Notes: generated by a model from the letters alone, not told the origin. Shown: positions 7,574 to 15,983, counted from the first letter of the stretch. The stretch: 18,080 nt of DNA from Promethearchaeota archaeon (GCA_014730295.1 WJIN01000306.1:1-18080), one strand, 5' to 3'. A program made the numbers and translations.

Positions 7574-9715
7574 CTATTCATTTGTAAAAATTAATATCCT
7601 TGGTGATAGAGAAGGAATTTCTATTGATATTTCTAATGTCCCGTCTTTTTGTGGAGAAAAACTATAATCTTTGCTATCTAATTTGTTATTTTTCCCATCA
7701 AAAGCAATAACGGAACTTATTTTCATATTATAAAGAGAAAAATTTATTTTGATAAATTTGGAAATTGTTTTACTGCTTAAATTCGAGGTTATTATAACTG
7801 CTTTATCTTTCTTTTCTGAAATATGTAAGTGAGTCATTGGATCTATACCATAAAATACACCTCTAGTAAGGATAGTCTTTATATTTTTATATAATACCAT
7901 CGCTTGTTTTAAGGTTTTAAATTTCTCATCTTTCTTGTCTTTTAATCCTCCTATCCCTAAATGACGTACAACCGAAGCATACCACCAAAATTGGATCATA
8001 TTTTCATTATCACTATTTTCGTTGATATGAAGATACAAAGGAATATTATAAGCCATGTTATATTCATATAGTTGAAAAGCTTTATGTGAAAGCAAATCTT
8101 CTAAAGGATTCCACATACATTCAAATCCCCAATTTTCATCAAAACTATGTGGAAGATCATGCTGATAGTAGTAAGGATGGTTCACACCTCTCTGATGCGC
8201 TTCAATCAGAATATTTGGATATTGTTTTTTAATATTTTGAATAACCTTTAATATCCCTTCTGCATGAGTTTGTCTTTTCATTGGTATTTCATGATCATGA
8301 TCTTTACAAAAACACCCAAAATTATCTACTAAAAATGAAGAAAAATCGGTAAAATCAAACATAAAAAAGTCCACTCCATTTTTAGCTAATTCTAGTAAAC
8401 GGCGAGTCTTTTCTTTAACCCATTTATCATTCGCACATACACAATATAAGTTTATATATGGATCAGATACAACTCTTACTCCTTTTTTAGATATTAAATA
8501 GAAATAATCTAACTCATTTTCACTTCCAAAATTCATCATCAAATGTAATCCTAATTTTAAACCATATTTTTCGTGGATTTGATTGGAAAAATCTTTAAGA
8601 TTTCCAAATCTTTCTTTATCCCAAATTTCCGATCCCAAATATGTATTCCAACCAGGATCGATATATAGACATTCAGCTCCGATATCTTTAGCATATTCTG
8701 CTTCGTCATATAATTGATCTAAGGTATATCTTTCAAAACTCTCTCCTTCAACAAAAAAACCTATTTTTTCCATTTCCCATCCTAAATTATATAATTCATT
8801 CCAGTTAACTGGAGGATCATACTCAATTTTAAAATGATGTCCATTTTGATCGAGATGATCGCGATAAAGATAATAAGCTTTTTTGTAATCTCCTATGAAA
8901 TTGGTATATTTAGAGACTCCAAAGCTGTAAGTCTGGTTTGGCTTCAACTCAGTTGCATTTTCAGGGTCTTTATTGTATAAATAGGAACCACCAAATATAA
9001 TGGAAACATCATTAATACCTCTACCCTTTAATGGATAGGTATATTTATTAAATCTTGAAAATTCGATTTCCGACTGATTATATTTACATACTAAAAGTCC
9101 ATTCTCCTCATTTGCCCAAATCCAGCCTTCAGCACAAAATCCCGGTATCTTGTATTCTTCTGCAGCCCACGTGTTGAGTAAGAGATCATTAGCAGTAAAA
9201 AATTCTTTCCTTCTGTCGGTTCCGTATCCATAAAACCTTCGTGATGGAATCGGTGCTAGATAATACTCATCAAGATGATCTTGCCAGCCTCGGTGTTGTT
9301 TAAATATCATTTTTTCAAAACCAAGATTAATTAAACCGAATCGTACTCGCTTATTGCCTTTATTGATTAGAGTAATATATTCATTAAGCCAATTATCATC
9401 TTCCTTCAGTTCAAAGACATGTTTTACTTGAACCGCAGAATTTTCAAATTTGCCTTTTATTGTAATAGAAGATATGTCATTATCTTTGATGGTTCTTGAT
9501 TCTAATTTCTTCGCATTTTTTTCAGTTTCGGCAAAATTTATATATTCAAATCGTGAACCCCTCTTTCTTGATGTTATTATACTATAATGATAATCGAGAT
9601 CAGAATAAATTATGTCATTAGTTTTATCTAATAATTTATAGCAATATTGATTTTCCTCTTCTTCTTGTATTAAAAGCTTCCAATATTCATTGGATAATTT
9701 ATATGTGTCTTTCAT
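7574..9715 (-). CDS. GH36-like alpha-galactosidase (clan GH-D type)
   Basis: This 713-residue protein has the three-part layout of GH36 enzymes. An N-terminal beta-sandwich (about 1-290) has an outer-strand series. The (beta/alpha)8 barrel (about 300-610) contains GAECLYIDPGWNTY (about 346-359), LKLGLHLMMNFG (386-397) and VDFFMFDFTDF (448-458). A C-terminal beta domain (about 611-713) follows. Asp454 in the FDFTDF strand occupies the nucleophile place of the family's K-W-D-x-N. SFDENWGFECMWNP (524-537) on a later strand is the probable acid/base area, though the usual C-S-x-G-G motif is not present, so this is a divergent subfamily. No signal peptide is seen, suggesting cytoplasmic action on imported alpha-galactosides. 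It lies 107 bases after the sugar symporter in the same direction, and the two are probably co-expressed. Galactose specificity is inferred from clan and neighbour only. Confidence 0.78.
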   Translation of the reverse strand: MKDTYKLSNEYWKLLIQEEEENQYCYKLLDKTNDIIYSDLDYHYSIITSRKRGSRFEYINFAETEKNAKKLESRTIKDNDISSITIKGKFENSAVQVKHVFELKEDDNWLNEYITLINKGNKRVRFGLINLGFEKMIFKQHRGWQDHLDEYYLAPIPSRRFYGYGTDRRKEFFTANDLLLNTWAAEEYKIPGFCAEGWIWANEENGLLVCKYNQSEIEFSRFNKYTYPLKGRGINDVSIIFGGSYLYNKDPENATELKPNQTYSFGVSKYTNFIGDYKKAYYLYRDHLDQNGHHFKIEYDPPVNWNELYNLGWEMEKIGFFVEGESFERYTLDQLYDEAEYAKDIGAECLYIDPGWNTYLGSEIWDKERFGNLKDFSNQIHEKYGLKLGLHLMMNFGSENELDYFYLISKKGVRVVSDPYINLYCVCANDKWVKEKTRRLLELAKNGVDFFMFDFTDFSSFLVDNFGCFCKDHDHEIPMKRQTHAEGILKVIQNIKKQYPNILIEAHQRGVNHPYYYQHDLPHSFDENWGFECMWNPLEDLLSHKAFQLYEYNMAYNIPLYLHINENSDNENMIQFWWYASVVRHLGIGGLKDKKDEKFKTLKQAMVLYKNIKTILTRGVFYGIDPMTHLHISEKKDKAVIITSNLSSKTISKFIKINFSLYNMKISSVIAFDGKNNKLDSKDYSFSPQKDGTLEISIEIPSLSPRILIFTNE

Positions 9716-9800
9716 TTTTATTCGTGAGTTTGTTTTTAATTTTTTGATTTACACTAAATACTTTAATAAGCATATTTAGAACAACATCATACTTAATCAT

Positions 9801-9836
9801 AAAAAAAAAAAGGGAGCTACTATTAAAAACCGAGCT
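9801..9836 (-). terminator. Hairpin plus T11 run at the end of the symporter gene
   Basis: On the minus strand the last codons and stop form GAGCT and AGCTC arms (5 bp, loop of about 14), followed by CC and eleven T. Archaeal RNA polymerase stops at T-runs, and the run itself (9801-9811 on plus as A) is the strongest part of the evidence. The stem overlaps the final codons of the coding sequence. Confidence 0.55.
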
Positions 9837-11265
9837 CTTTTAGTTTCATTTTATTTTCGAGAATCTTTTCTTGAGTTAGAGGATAAATCTTCCAAAAAAT
9901 AAATGTTCCTACCAAAACTACGATCATAGGTATAACGCCAACTAATAAGCGAATTCCCCACAGCACCAGATCTACATTGGCTCCAGAAGCGGCTAATTCC
10001 GCATAGTTTTCTAGTCCAGCTTCAAAACCAGTGATTGTAAATACTACTGACATAATCAACTCATCAACAAAAGCAGTGAAAACAGATAATAAACCCCAAG
10101 CGCCCATAAGGAATCCTTTTTGATTTTTTCCAGTATTTACAACAAATTGATCCATAACGCTTGAAAGCATTACAGGTATCCCAAGAGTCCAAGTACAGCC
10201 CATAGCTAATCCAACTATGAACATAAATATCGCAAGATCTATAATTCCTTGAAAGAATGAAAGCGGTATCAGAGTTATGCATAGTAAGGAACTTCCAATA
10301 AGATATACTTTTTTATTATTATTCACTTTTTTAAGAACCTTAAGCCAAATAGGAACTGAAATTAATGTACCTGTAAGGAAGATCGCAAGTAATACCGTCA
10401 TCATATCAGAAGTGGTTTGGAGTACAAAAGTGGTTAAGTAAACAACCATCGCAGTTAAAATTGTTGTAGCTACCATAAATGTGGCGTAGTGTATCCAAAA
10501 TGAGACGAAACTCTTCTCTTTGAGTATTTTAATAATACCCTTTCGAAAATTCATAGACTCATATTCTCCAGAATAATAACGATCTATGATGATTTCATCC
10601 TCCCGAGCACCAGGTATAAATAATAGAAAAAATACCAATCCTATCAATCCAACTAATAAAGCCATAAGGGTATAAGATGCGCTACCAGGTGCAAGCCCAA
10701 GCAATAATGGTGGAACGACCATTCCAATTACTAATGCCAACATGTCTAACGGCGCAAAGTATGATGAATATTTTCTTCTTTCTTTTTCGGTTCTAAATTT
10801 GTCAACTCTCAAACTACCAACATTTACATCGGTAAGAGTTATCAGAGTCTCATAAATTGCATTAACTCCCAAGAACCAAAAAAACGTAGGCCATGGACTT
10901 ACAGTGACTTCAGGTGCGGAATAAATCAAAATTAAGGAAAAACACCAGGGAATTCCGCCCAATAAGATAAATGGAAATCTACGACCCCATTTTCGTGTCC
11001 ATTTGAGATTTCTATCAGTTAGATATCCAATAATTGGATCATTAAAAGCATACCAGAACGTTAGAATAGCAGTAGCAGTAAAGATCAATAATGGATCTAA
11101 GCCAGCAACGGTATGATAATAATAAAATAAAAACAACCCATTAGCTGAACCTATGATAGTCCACGTCAATTGGTACATACCAAAAGATAAATACGTCGTT
11201 TTGGAATGTCTTGATTCAGATTCATTATCTGATTGTTTTGAACTAACTTCTTTGAGATCACTCAT
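9823..11265 (-). CDS. GPH-family (MelB-like) sugar:cation symporter
   Basis: This 480-residue major facilitator has about 12 membrane helices. The signature YAFNDPIIGYLTDRNLKW (about 72-89) with RKWGRRFPFILLGG (91-104) is the loop 2-3 motif of the glycoside-pentoside-hexuronide:cation family (MelB has D-A-x-x-D-P-x-x-G-x-x-x-D). Asn75, Asp76 and Asp83 match cation/sugar-site positions. The N-terminus is hydrophilic (MSDLKEVSSKQSDNESESRH). The protein imports an oligosaccharide or glycoside with Na+ or H+ and sits in the cytoplasmic membrane. Placed directly upstream of the GH36 gene, it forms a melibiose-type pair (import, then hydrolysis). A TATA-like box lies about 26 bases before the ATG. 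A terminator-like hairpin overlaps the stop codon, so read-through to the hydrolase gene may be partial. Confidence 0.88.
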   Translation of the reverse strand: MSDLKEVSSKQSDNESESRHSKTTYLSFGMYQLTWTIIGSANGLFLFYYYHTVAGLDPLLIFTATAILTFWYAFNDPIIGYLTDRNLKWTRKWGRRFPFILLGGIPWCFSLILIYSAPEVTVSPWPTFFWFLGVNAIYETLITLTDVNVGSLRVDKFRTEKERRKYSSYFAPLDMLALVIGMVVPPLLLGLAPGSASYTLMALLVGLIGLVFFLLFIPGAREDEIIIDRYYSGEYESMNFRKGIIKILKEKSFVSFWIHYATFMVATTILTAMVVYLTTFVLQTTSDMMTVLLAIFLTGTLISVPIWLKVLKKVNNNKKVYLIGSSLLCITLIPLSFFQGIIDLAIFMFIVGLAMGCTWTLGIPVMLSSVMDQFVVNTGKNQKGFLMGAWGLLSVFTAFVDELIMSVVFTITGFEAGLENYAELAASGANVDLVLWGIRLLVGVIPMIVVLVGTFIFWKIYPLTQEKILENKMKLKELGF

Positions 11266-11690
11266 TTATATCCCATTATTTTATCGTTTATATTAGATAA
11301 AAAATTTTAACAAATTTATAATGATGTTAATTAAATTAAGTTAGTTATAAAGTTACTCTTTTTGTTGATATCCAGAATCCATTCTATTCGGATTATTATC
11401 TTTTAGCGTTTCTAATGATTATTGATCTTCAATCGTAATGGATTAGATGGAATATATGAATTCTTAAGGAAATTTAATTACATTTATTCAGTTTAGAACT
11501 AAAAATAACTTAAAAAAGTTAAAAAATCATTATTTTAATAAAATATTAGCATAAATCGATTATTTCTCATAAAGATTTGATCAGGATATCGAAGATTCTT
11601 TATTTTAATTGATCTTAATGAAGATAAAAGTTGTCAAATATAATAAAAAGATTTTGAAAGTAAGAAAAAGATTTAAAAATAAAATATAAA
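11266..11690. other. AT-rich intergenic region (425 bases)
   Basis: This stretch lies between the symporter start and the end of the permuted PorB gene. It contains the candidate TATA element of the symporter and T/A tracts. I see no coding frame with sense, no RNA gene and no clear repeat. Its composition is far poorer in GC than the adjacent PorB coding part. Confidence 0.5.
11285..11297 (-). promoter_or_regulatory. Candidate TATA box of the symporter gene
   Basis: The minus strand reads CTAATATAAACG, centred about 26 bases before the ATG at 11265. This spacing suits an archaeal promoter with a very short or absent leader. The sequence alone supports it. Confidence 0.35.
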
Positions 11691-12506
11691 TTATTTTGCG
11701 TTCAATAAATCACTCATTTCTAAGAACGTACTCGTCCGCAATAAAGCTGCTTTAAGGAATTGGAACCCAATATCATAGGTCGAACCGTCTCCACCAATGT
11801 GAATCACGTATGGAACCTCCTCCTCCATCGGCTCTCCGAATAATCCTTTTTTCTTGAGGATCTTATAAGAGGTTGAGAGCGCATCCGCGACTGTGGCTCC
11901 GGATTCGAATAGATGATGAACCCACGGGACTTTCCACGAAGTAACGTTATCCTTAGAAGTCGAGACTTCGGAACAACTAGTATTATTGACATAAATCATA
12001 TTATTTCCCGCAACTTGATACGCCGCAGTTGCCATTTGGAATAATACCATTCCCGCTCCGCAGCCTGGACATAAGCCATGACCCGGCAACAAGTGCTCTT
12101 GAGGTGTTAATTCCTTTCGGTCAATGCGATACAAATCTCGTGGCTTTTCAGCACCGAATTGTTCGATTAATCCTTTCAGTTTTTTATTTCTCTGCTCCGT
12201 ACTGAAGATGATCTCGTTTATTTCCTTTTCTCTGAATTTAGGTTTGAATAAATGGCGGAACCGACCCATCGATTGTAAATATTCCACGAATTTATCCTTA
12301 TCAATGTCTAATCCTTTATAATAGGAAAATGTAGGCATTCCCTCTTCAACTCGGATAGTATATAATGGCCAATATCCTGAATCAGTTGCAAGTTTTGAAA
12401 TCTTTAGTGCATCTTCTGCGCCATGACGCCACCCACGCATACAATCAGAATATGCTTGCACAAATGCCGAGCCATCAGACTTCAGAGCTTCCATAATCTT
12501 TCCCAT
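11691..12506 (-). CDS. Circularly permuted PorB-type thiamine-diphosphate subunit of 2-oxoacid:ferredoxin oxidoreductase (main open frame)
   Basis: The 271-residue frame from ATG at 12504-12506 is only the open part; the same frame continues upstream to 12812 through one TGA. Residues 1-95 match the C-terminal half of PorB: SDCMRGWRHG (20-29), SGYWPLYTI (43-51), and EYLQSMGRFRHLFKP (75-89), which normally lies near the PorB end. After a linker (about 96-135) comes the PorB N-terminal half: LLPGHGLCPGCGAG (139-152), VNNTSCSEVSTSKDNVTSWK (173-192), WVHHLFESGA and HIGGDGSTYDIGFQ (236-249), ending at ALLR plus a foreign tail. Cys146, Cys149, Cys178 and Cys22 match the four [4Fe-4S] ligands of the family. 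GDG of the ThDP site is present, but its Asn partner lies in the upstream piece, so this frame alone should not bind cofactor. The enzyme would couple pyruvate (or another 2-oxoacid) oxidation to ferredoxin. No alpha, gamma or delta subunit gene is nearby. Confidence 0.75.
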   Translation of the reverse strand: MGKIMEALKSDGSAFVQAYSDCMRGWRHGAEDALKISKLATDSGYWPLYTIRVEEGMPTFSYYKGLDIDKDKFVEYLQSMGRFRHLFKPKFREKEINEIIFSTEQRNKKLKGLIEQFGAEKPRDLYRIDRKELTPQEHLLPGHGLCPGCGAGMVLFQMATAAYQVAGNNMIYVNNTSCSEVSTSKDNVTSWKVPWVHHLFESGATVADALSTSYKILKKKGLFGEPMEEEVPYVIHIGGDGSTYDIGFQFLKAALLRTSTFLEMSDLLNAK

Positions 12507-12812
12507 TAAGTCGATTGGATAAGCAGGATTGACGGTCGCGAGGAAGAGTTTTTTTGATCCATAAAATGCAAATGGAGTAACTAGATCTTGCTTTACCCCT
12601 ACTTTTCCAGGAATTTTCTCTCCAGCCGGTCCCGTCGTAGTGCTCGCGTAGGGCGGCGTTCCCCCCGACTCCTGAACTCTGCCTGAAAAAAGAGGCTTTT
12701 TTCAGCTTCCAGTATTCATAAAAGCTTCATTGTCGTAGTTTAGGAACAGCACATTGCATTTTCCCTTGCGAGCGAGGATTTCCTCCATTTTAAAAATATT
12801 TCTTTCTGACAT
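12507..12812 (-). pseudogene. Upstream in-frame part of the permuted PorB gene, interrupted by TGA
   Basis: From ATG at 12810-12812 (a second ATG at 12786-12788), 36 codons read to NVLFLNYDNEAFMNTGS. TGA at 12702-12704 follows, then KKPLFSG and, still in the same frame, VQESGGTPPYASTTTGPAG and VKQDLVTPFAFYGSKKLF, joining the 271-residue frame without a break. YDNEAFMNTG is the Asn part of the PorB ThDP motif and the TPPYASTTT segment directly follows it in normal PorB. Relative to the family, about 10 extra codons (the hairpin insertion) sit between NTG and VQESGG. The piece is therefore intact PorB code with a disrupting or recoded stop. Start codons are novel, not the usual PorB N-terminus. 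Confidence 0.7.
12683..12705. repeat. Perfect inverted repeat, 10-bp arms, 3-base loop, inside the PorB frame
   Basis: Plus strand: CTGAAAAAAG, loop AGG, CTTTTTTCAG. The arms are exact complements. In the transcript (minus strand) the first arm starts C-UGA, so the in-frame stop is part of the stem. The surrounding insertion is a multiple of three. No target-site duplication is evident. Confidence 0.95.
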
Positions 12813-12929
12813 AAAGTATCAAATCTGTGTTGATTATGAAAAATTTGTTAGATATAGTTTTTAATCTCATTAAAATATGACGTTAAGAATTTATAAAATT
12901 TTAAACAATTAAGAACGTTAATTTTAAAA

Positions 12930-15900
12930 TTAAGAGTTGATTAGATACCACAGTTTAGGATGAGATTTACCTGATCCTTTTTTCCTTTTATAAGTAATTA
13001 AACCACTAATTTCTAAAGATTTTATATAATTATTAATTGTTCTTTTACTAAGTTTTAAAACTACAGAGATTTGTTTTGCGGTTAAATAATTTTCTTTTTT
13101 TAATAATTCTAAAATTTTTTTTTCTTTAGGACGTATCTTATTAATACGCTCCTCAATCACCTTATTAGATATATGTTGAGTTCTTTCTAAAATTACGTCC
13201 CTTAATTTGTCATTAACTGAATATATTATTTTATTTTGCTTACCCGTCCTAAATCTAACTAAATCAAGTGATTTTAGTGCTTTCAAATGAATTTTGGTTG
13301 ATTTAACCCCAAATTTCAAATAAGAAGCAATTTCTGAAATTGATAACTGATTTTTTAAGATTAATAATTTTAAAATTAAATCTTGCTTTCTATGAATCGA
13401 AATAAATTTTATCCAATTGATTTTTTTATTCTTTTTAATGATATTAATTTTATTCTTTTCTAATTTTTCAACCAAATAACCTTCAATTTCACTAAATTTT
13501 AATCTTCTTAGTTTTTTTTTCTCTTTTATATATCCTATTTCTATCAAAAAAACATTATTTTCTCTACATTTTTCTCTAACAAATTTATCTCTGGTTTGTT
13601 GGTAATAAAAATTGTTTTTATCTCCGTTATGAAAAAATGGTTCATATTTATAATGTTGGATTCCATGACACTCAAGGGCGATTCTATTTTCTTCATTATA
13701 TCCATCAAGATGTCTGCGACCTCCAGGCTTTCCCCTCTTATCTTCATTTAACCAATTAGGAGAGGTTTTAGGAAAAGGTATATCTAATAGTTCTTCTAAA
13801 ATCCCACGACAAACTCTTTCAAAAATTTCTTCATCTGCACAATATGGACACCAAGTCCCTTTCTTAGCTGGTCTCCCAAATACATTTCTGGGTGTAGCTG
13901 TCCAAATATGACTTTTTGAGCAGATCCATTTATGTTTTGCTCCCCATCCTAAATAATTATTCTCTAAACAATCTCCTCCTTTACTCTTAGCAAATTCTCT
14001 CAAATCAGAGAGACTGTACTCTGTAAATCTTTCAGATAAATCAGAAAAATGGCATTTTGGACACCATGTTCCTCCATTCATAAGATTATCTGGAGTTACC
14101 CACCATTTATGTCCTTTTTCACATTCAACATGAACTTTTGTTCTGGAGTTTATATATTCTTTAGATAATAACTTACCTCCCTTAGAATTTATTAATTCAT
14201 TAAGTATTTGGTATCTTTTTTTTAAAAAGTTAATTCCCTTATTTTCTTCTTCCTTATTATAAACCTTCTTATCTACTTTAAACTCTGAATCTACATTTTC
14301 AGACTTTAATAATGCTTTATCAAGTTTTTCTTTTTTCAAAATTTCTTTTTTTTGATTCAAACCATAGTTTTGATTTAAATAGCATTCTTTACACCATTTT
14401 CCTTGAATAATCGCATCTCGTCTTGTCCACCATTTATGCCCATTTTCACATTCGACATACACTCTGGTCTTTTTCTCAGAAAAATCGATATCTAATAGTT
14501 TCCCATTTTTTTTTTGAATAAATGCTTCAATATCTTCTCGGCTTTTTTCTCTAAAATTATTATAATAACACTCATTACACCATGTTCCCTTTATAAGATC
14601 CATAGGCTTAGCCCACCAGATATGTCCTTGACTGCATTCGATCTGTACTTTAGTATGATTGTTCAAATATTCGGAGAGTAAGTTACCATTTTTTGATTCT
14701 ATATGGGTTTTTAATCTCTCAGCATAATATTCCTTATCTTGCGGATTTAAATTTGGATCGCAATAGAAGCATTTTAATCCCGATTTTCTTGACATGATAT
14801 TCCTCCACGTATCAGTGAACTCAATACCACAATTCAAACATTCAAAGCTTAATTCACTGTCAGAATTAATATAATCCTCATCTGATGAGATAACTCTAAT
14901 TGAATTATCCTTTGCTTGTTCGCGAATTTTTTCCATTATCTCTTCTCTTTTATTATTTAAGCCTTTTTTATGAAATCTGGTGCTGAAATCAACATCAAAT
15001 TCATTTTCAAGTCGCCTAATCACTCTGTAGGCAGTACGTTTAGAAGACTCAGATTTTCTAATTAAATCTCTTTTTGTAGTAATTTCATTTTCAAAATCCA
15101 TGAGATAGAAAACGATTCTGACAATATTATAAAATTTCTCTTGGATAAATTCTGTATTCTTTAGTTGAAGGGCGCTGAAAATCACTCTAATAACGTTATT
15201 TTTATTATCTAAAATATCTTTTAAATTGTAAATATCATCCTTATGTGTGCGATAGCAAAAATCGATAATCTTGAGGGATTCCTCTACCCCCCACTCGTTA
15301 AGTGTTCCATCCAATTCAAAAATAGAGTCAAAATCCTCTCGAATAGTTATTTCTGGTTGAATAAGTCCCTCTCTTGAGTCTAACCGATTTAGAATTCTAA
15401 ATACCATCTCTATTAACCACTTTTGGTAGATCAAAAATGCATTTTGAAAGCTTTCGTCTTTATGGAGTCGCTTTTGGTATTTTATAAAATATGAGAGAAA
15501 TTTTTTATATGTTATTTTATCAAGATTCTTCAGTAAGATTAAATTCGGCTTCTCAGAGAAGATTGGCTTTAAGTTTTCCATTAAATGCTTCATAAGATTT
15601 GCTGTTAACTTCATCTGCGCGATAGATTCACCTAATTCATCTTCTAATTTTTTAAATTCGACATAGATCATACGTGCAAGTAAATGATGGAGAGTTTTTT
15701 TAAAGATACGCGAAAAATCCTTTTCTCCATAAACAACTTCTAATGCATGATCCAACTCCTTGATTTTGATAAATTTATAGGTATCCTCAAGCCTCCCAGT
15801 GATTTCGAGTTGATAATCTTCAAAATCAATTTTTTTCCCGCAGTTAGGGCAGAAAACATAAGTCAGACTTACTTTCTTTTCATTTTGAATCTCTCCGAAA

Positions 15901-15965
15901 AAAATTACAGATCTACATTCTGAACAGAATATCGATTGGTCTTTGAGACAATATACACCATTCAT
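12930..15965 (-). CDS. Multi-zinc-finger PD-(D/E)XK nuclease with C-terminal winged helices
   Basis: This 1011-residue protein starts with a zinc ribbon (Cys14, Cys17, Cys39, Cys42). A helical region (about 60-290) and an HTH-like segment (about 298-325, SESSKRTAYRVIRRLENEF) follow. Next come five treble-clef-like modules with first Cys at 376, 444, 506, 615 and 682 and terminal Cys pairs 399/402, 463/466, 525/528, 635/638 and 706/709. Modules 2-5 share C-x3-H-x-W...W-C-x2-C. A nuclease core follows: GRRHLDGYNEENRIALECHG (749-768), QHY (770-772), then RDKFVREKC (792-800) and VFLIEIGY (805-812). Asp754, Glu765, His767, Gln770, Asp793 and Lys794 fit the Vsr/EDxHD-type PD-(D/E)XK fold. Two winged helices end it (about 860-916 and 945-1009). 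It probably binds and nicks or cuts DNA. It lies 371 bases downstream of the methyltransferase gene in the same direction. It could also be a homing-type or repair nuclease. Confidence 0.75.
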   Translation of the reverse strand: MNGVYCLKDQSIFCSECRSVIFFGEIQNEKKVSLTYVFCPNCGKKIDFEDYQLEITGRLEDTYKFIKIKELDHALEVVYGEKDFSRIFKKTLHHLLARMIYVEFKKLEDELGESIAQMKLTANLMKHLMENLKPIFSEKPNLILLKNLDKITYKKFLSYFIKYQKRLHKDESFQNAFLIYQKWLIEMVFRILNRLDSREGLIQPEITIREDFDSIFELDGTLNEWGVEESLKIIDFCYRTHKDDIYNLKDILDNKNNVIRVIFSALQLKNTEFIQEKFYNIVRIVFYLMDFENEITTKRDLIRKSESSKRTAYRVIRRLENEFDVDFSTRFHKKGLNNKREEIMEKIREQAKDNSIRVISSDEDYINSDSELSFECLNCGIEFTDTWRNIMSRKSGLKCFYCDPNLNPQDKEYYAERLKTHIESKNGNLLSEYLNNHTKVQIECSQGHIWWAKPMDLIKGTWCNECYYNNFREKSREDIEAFIQKKNGKLLDIDFSEKKTRVYVECENGHKWWTRRDAIIQGKWCKECYLNQNYGLNQKKEILKKEKLDKALLKSENVDSEFKVDKKVYNKEEENKGINFLKKRYQILNELINSKGGKLLSKEYINSRTKVHVECEKGHKWWVTPDNLMNGGTWCPKCHFSDLSERFTEYSLSDLREFAKSKGGDCLENNYLGWGAKHKWICSKSHIWTATPRNVFGRPAKKGTWCPYCADEEIFERVCRGILEELLDIPFPKTSPNWLNEDKRGKPGGRRHLDGYNEENRIALECHGIQHYKYEPFFHNGDKNNFYYQQTRDKFVREKCRENNVFLIEIGYIKEKKKLRRLKFSEIEGYLVEKLEKNKINIIKKNKKINWIKFISIHRKQDLILKLLILKNQLSISEIASYLKFGVKSTKIHLKALKSLDLVRFRTGKQNKIIYSVNDKLRDVILERTQHISNKVIEERINKIRPKEKKILELLKKENYLTAKQISVVLKLSKRTINNYIKSLEISGLITYKRKKGSGKSHPKLWYLINS

Positions 15966-15983
15966 TATTATGAATATTATCCA

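Noticed and set aside
12683..12705. Bacterial-type SECIS as a firm call
   Set aside because: The stop lies inside the stem, not upstream of it, the loop is only 3 bases, and PorB has no known selenocysteine at this site.
12683..12705. Archaeal bulge-helix-bulge intron as a firm call
   Set aside because: Flanking exons do not give a clear pair of 3-base bulges around a 4-bp helix; kept only as a possibility.
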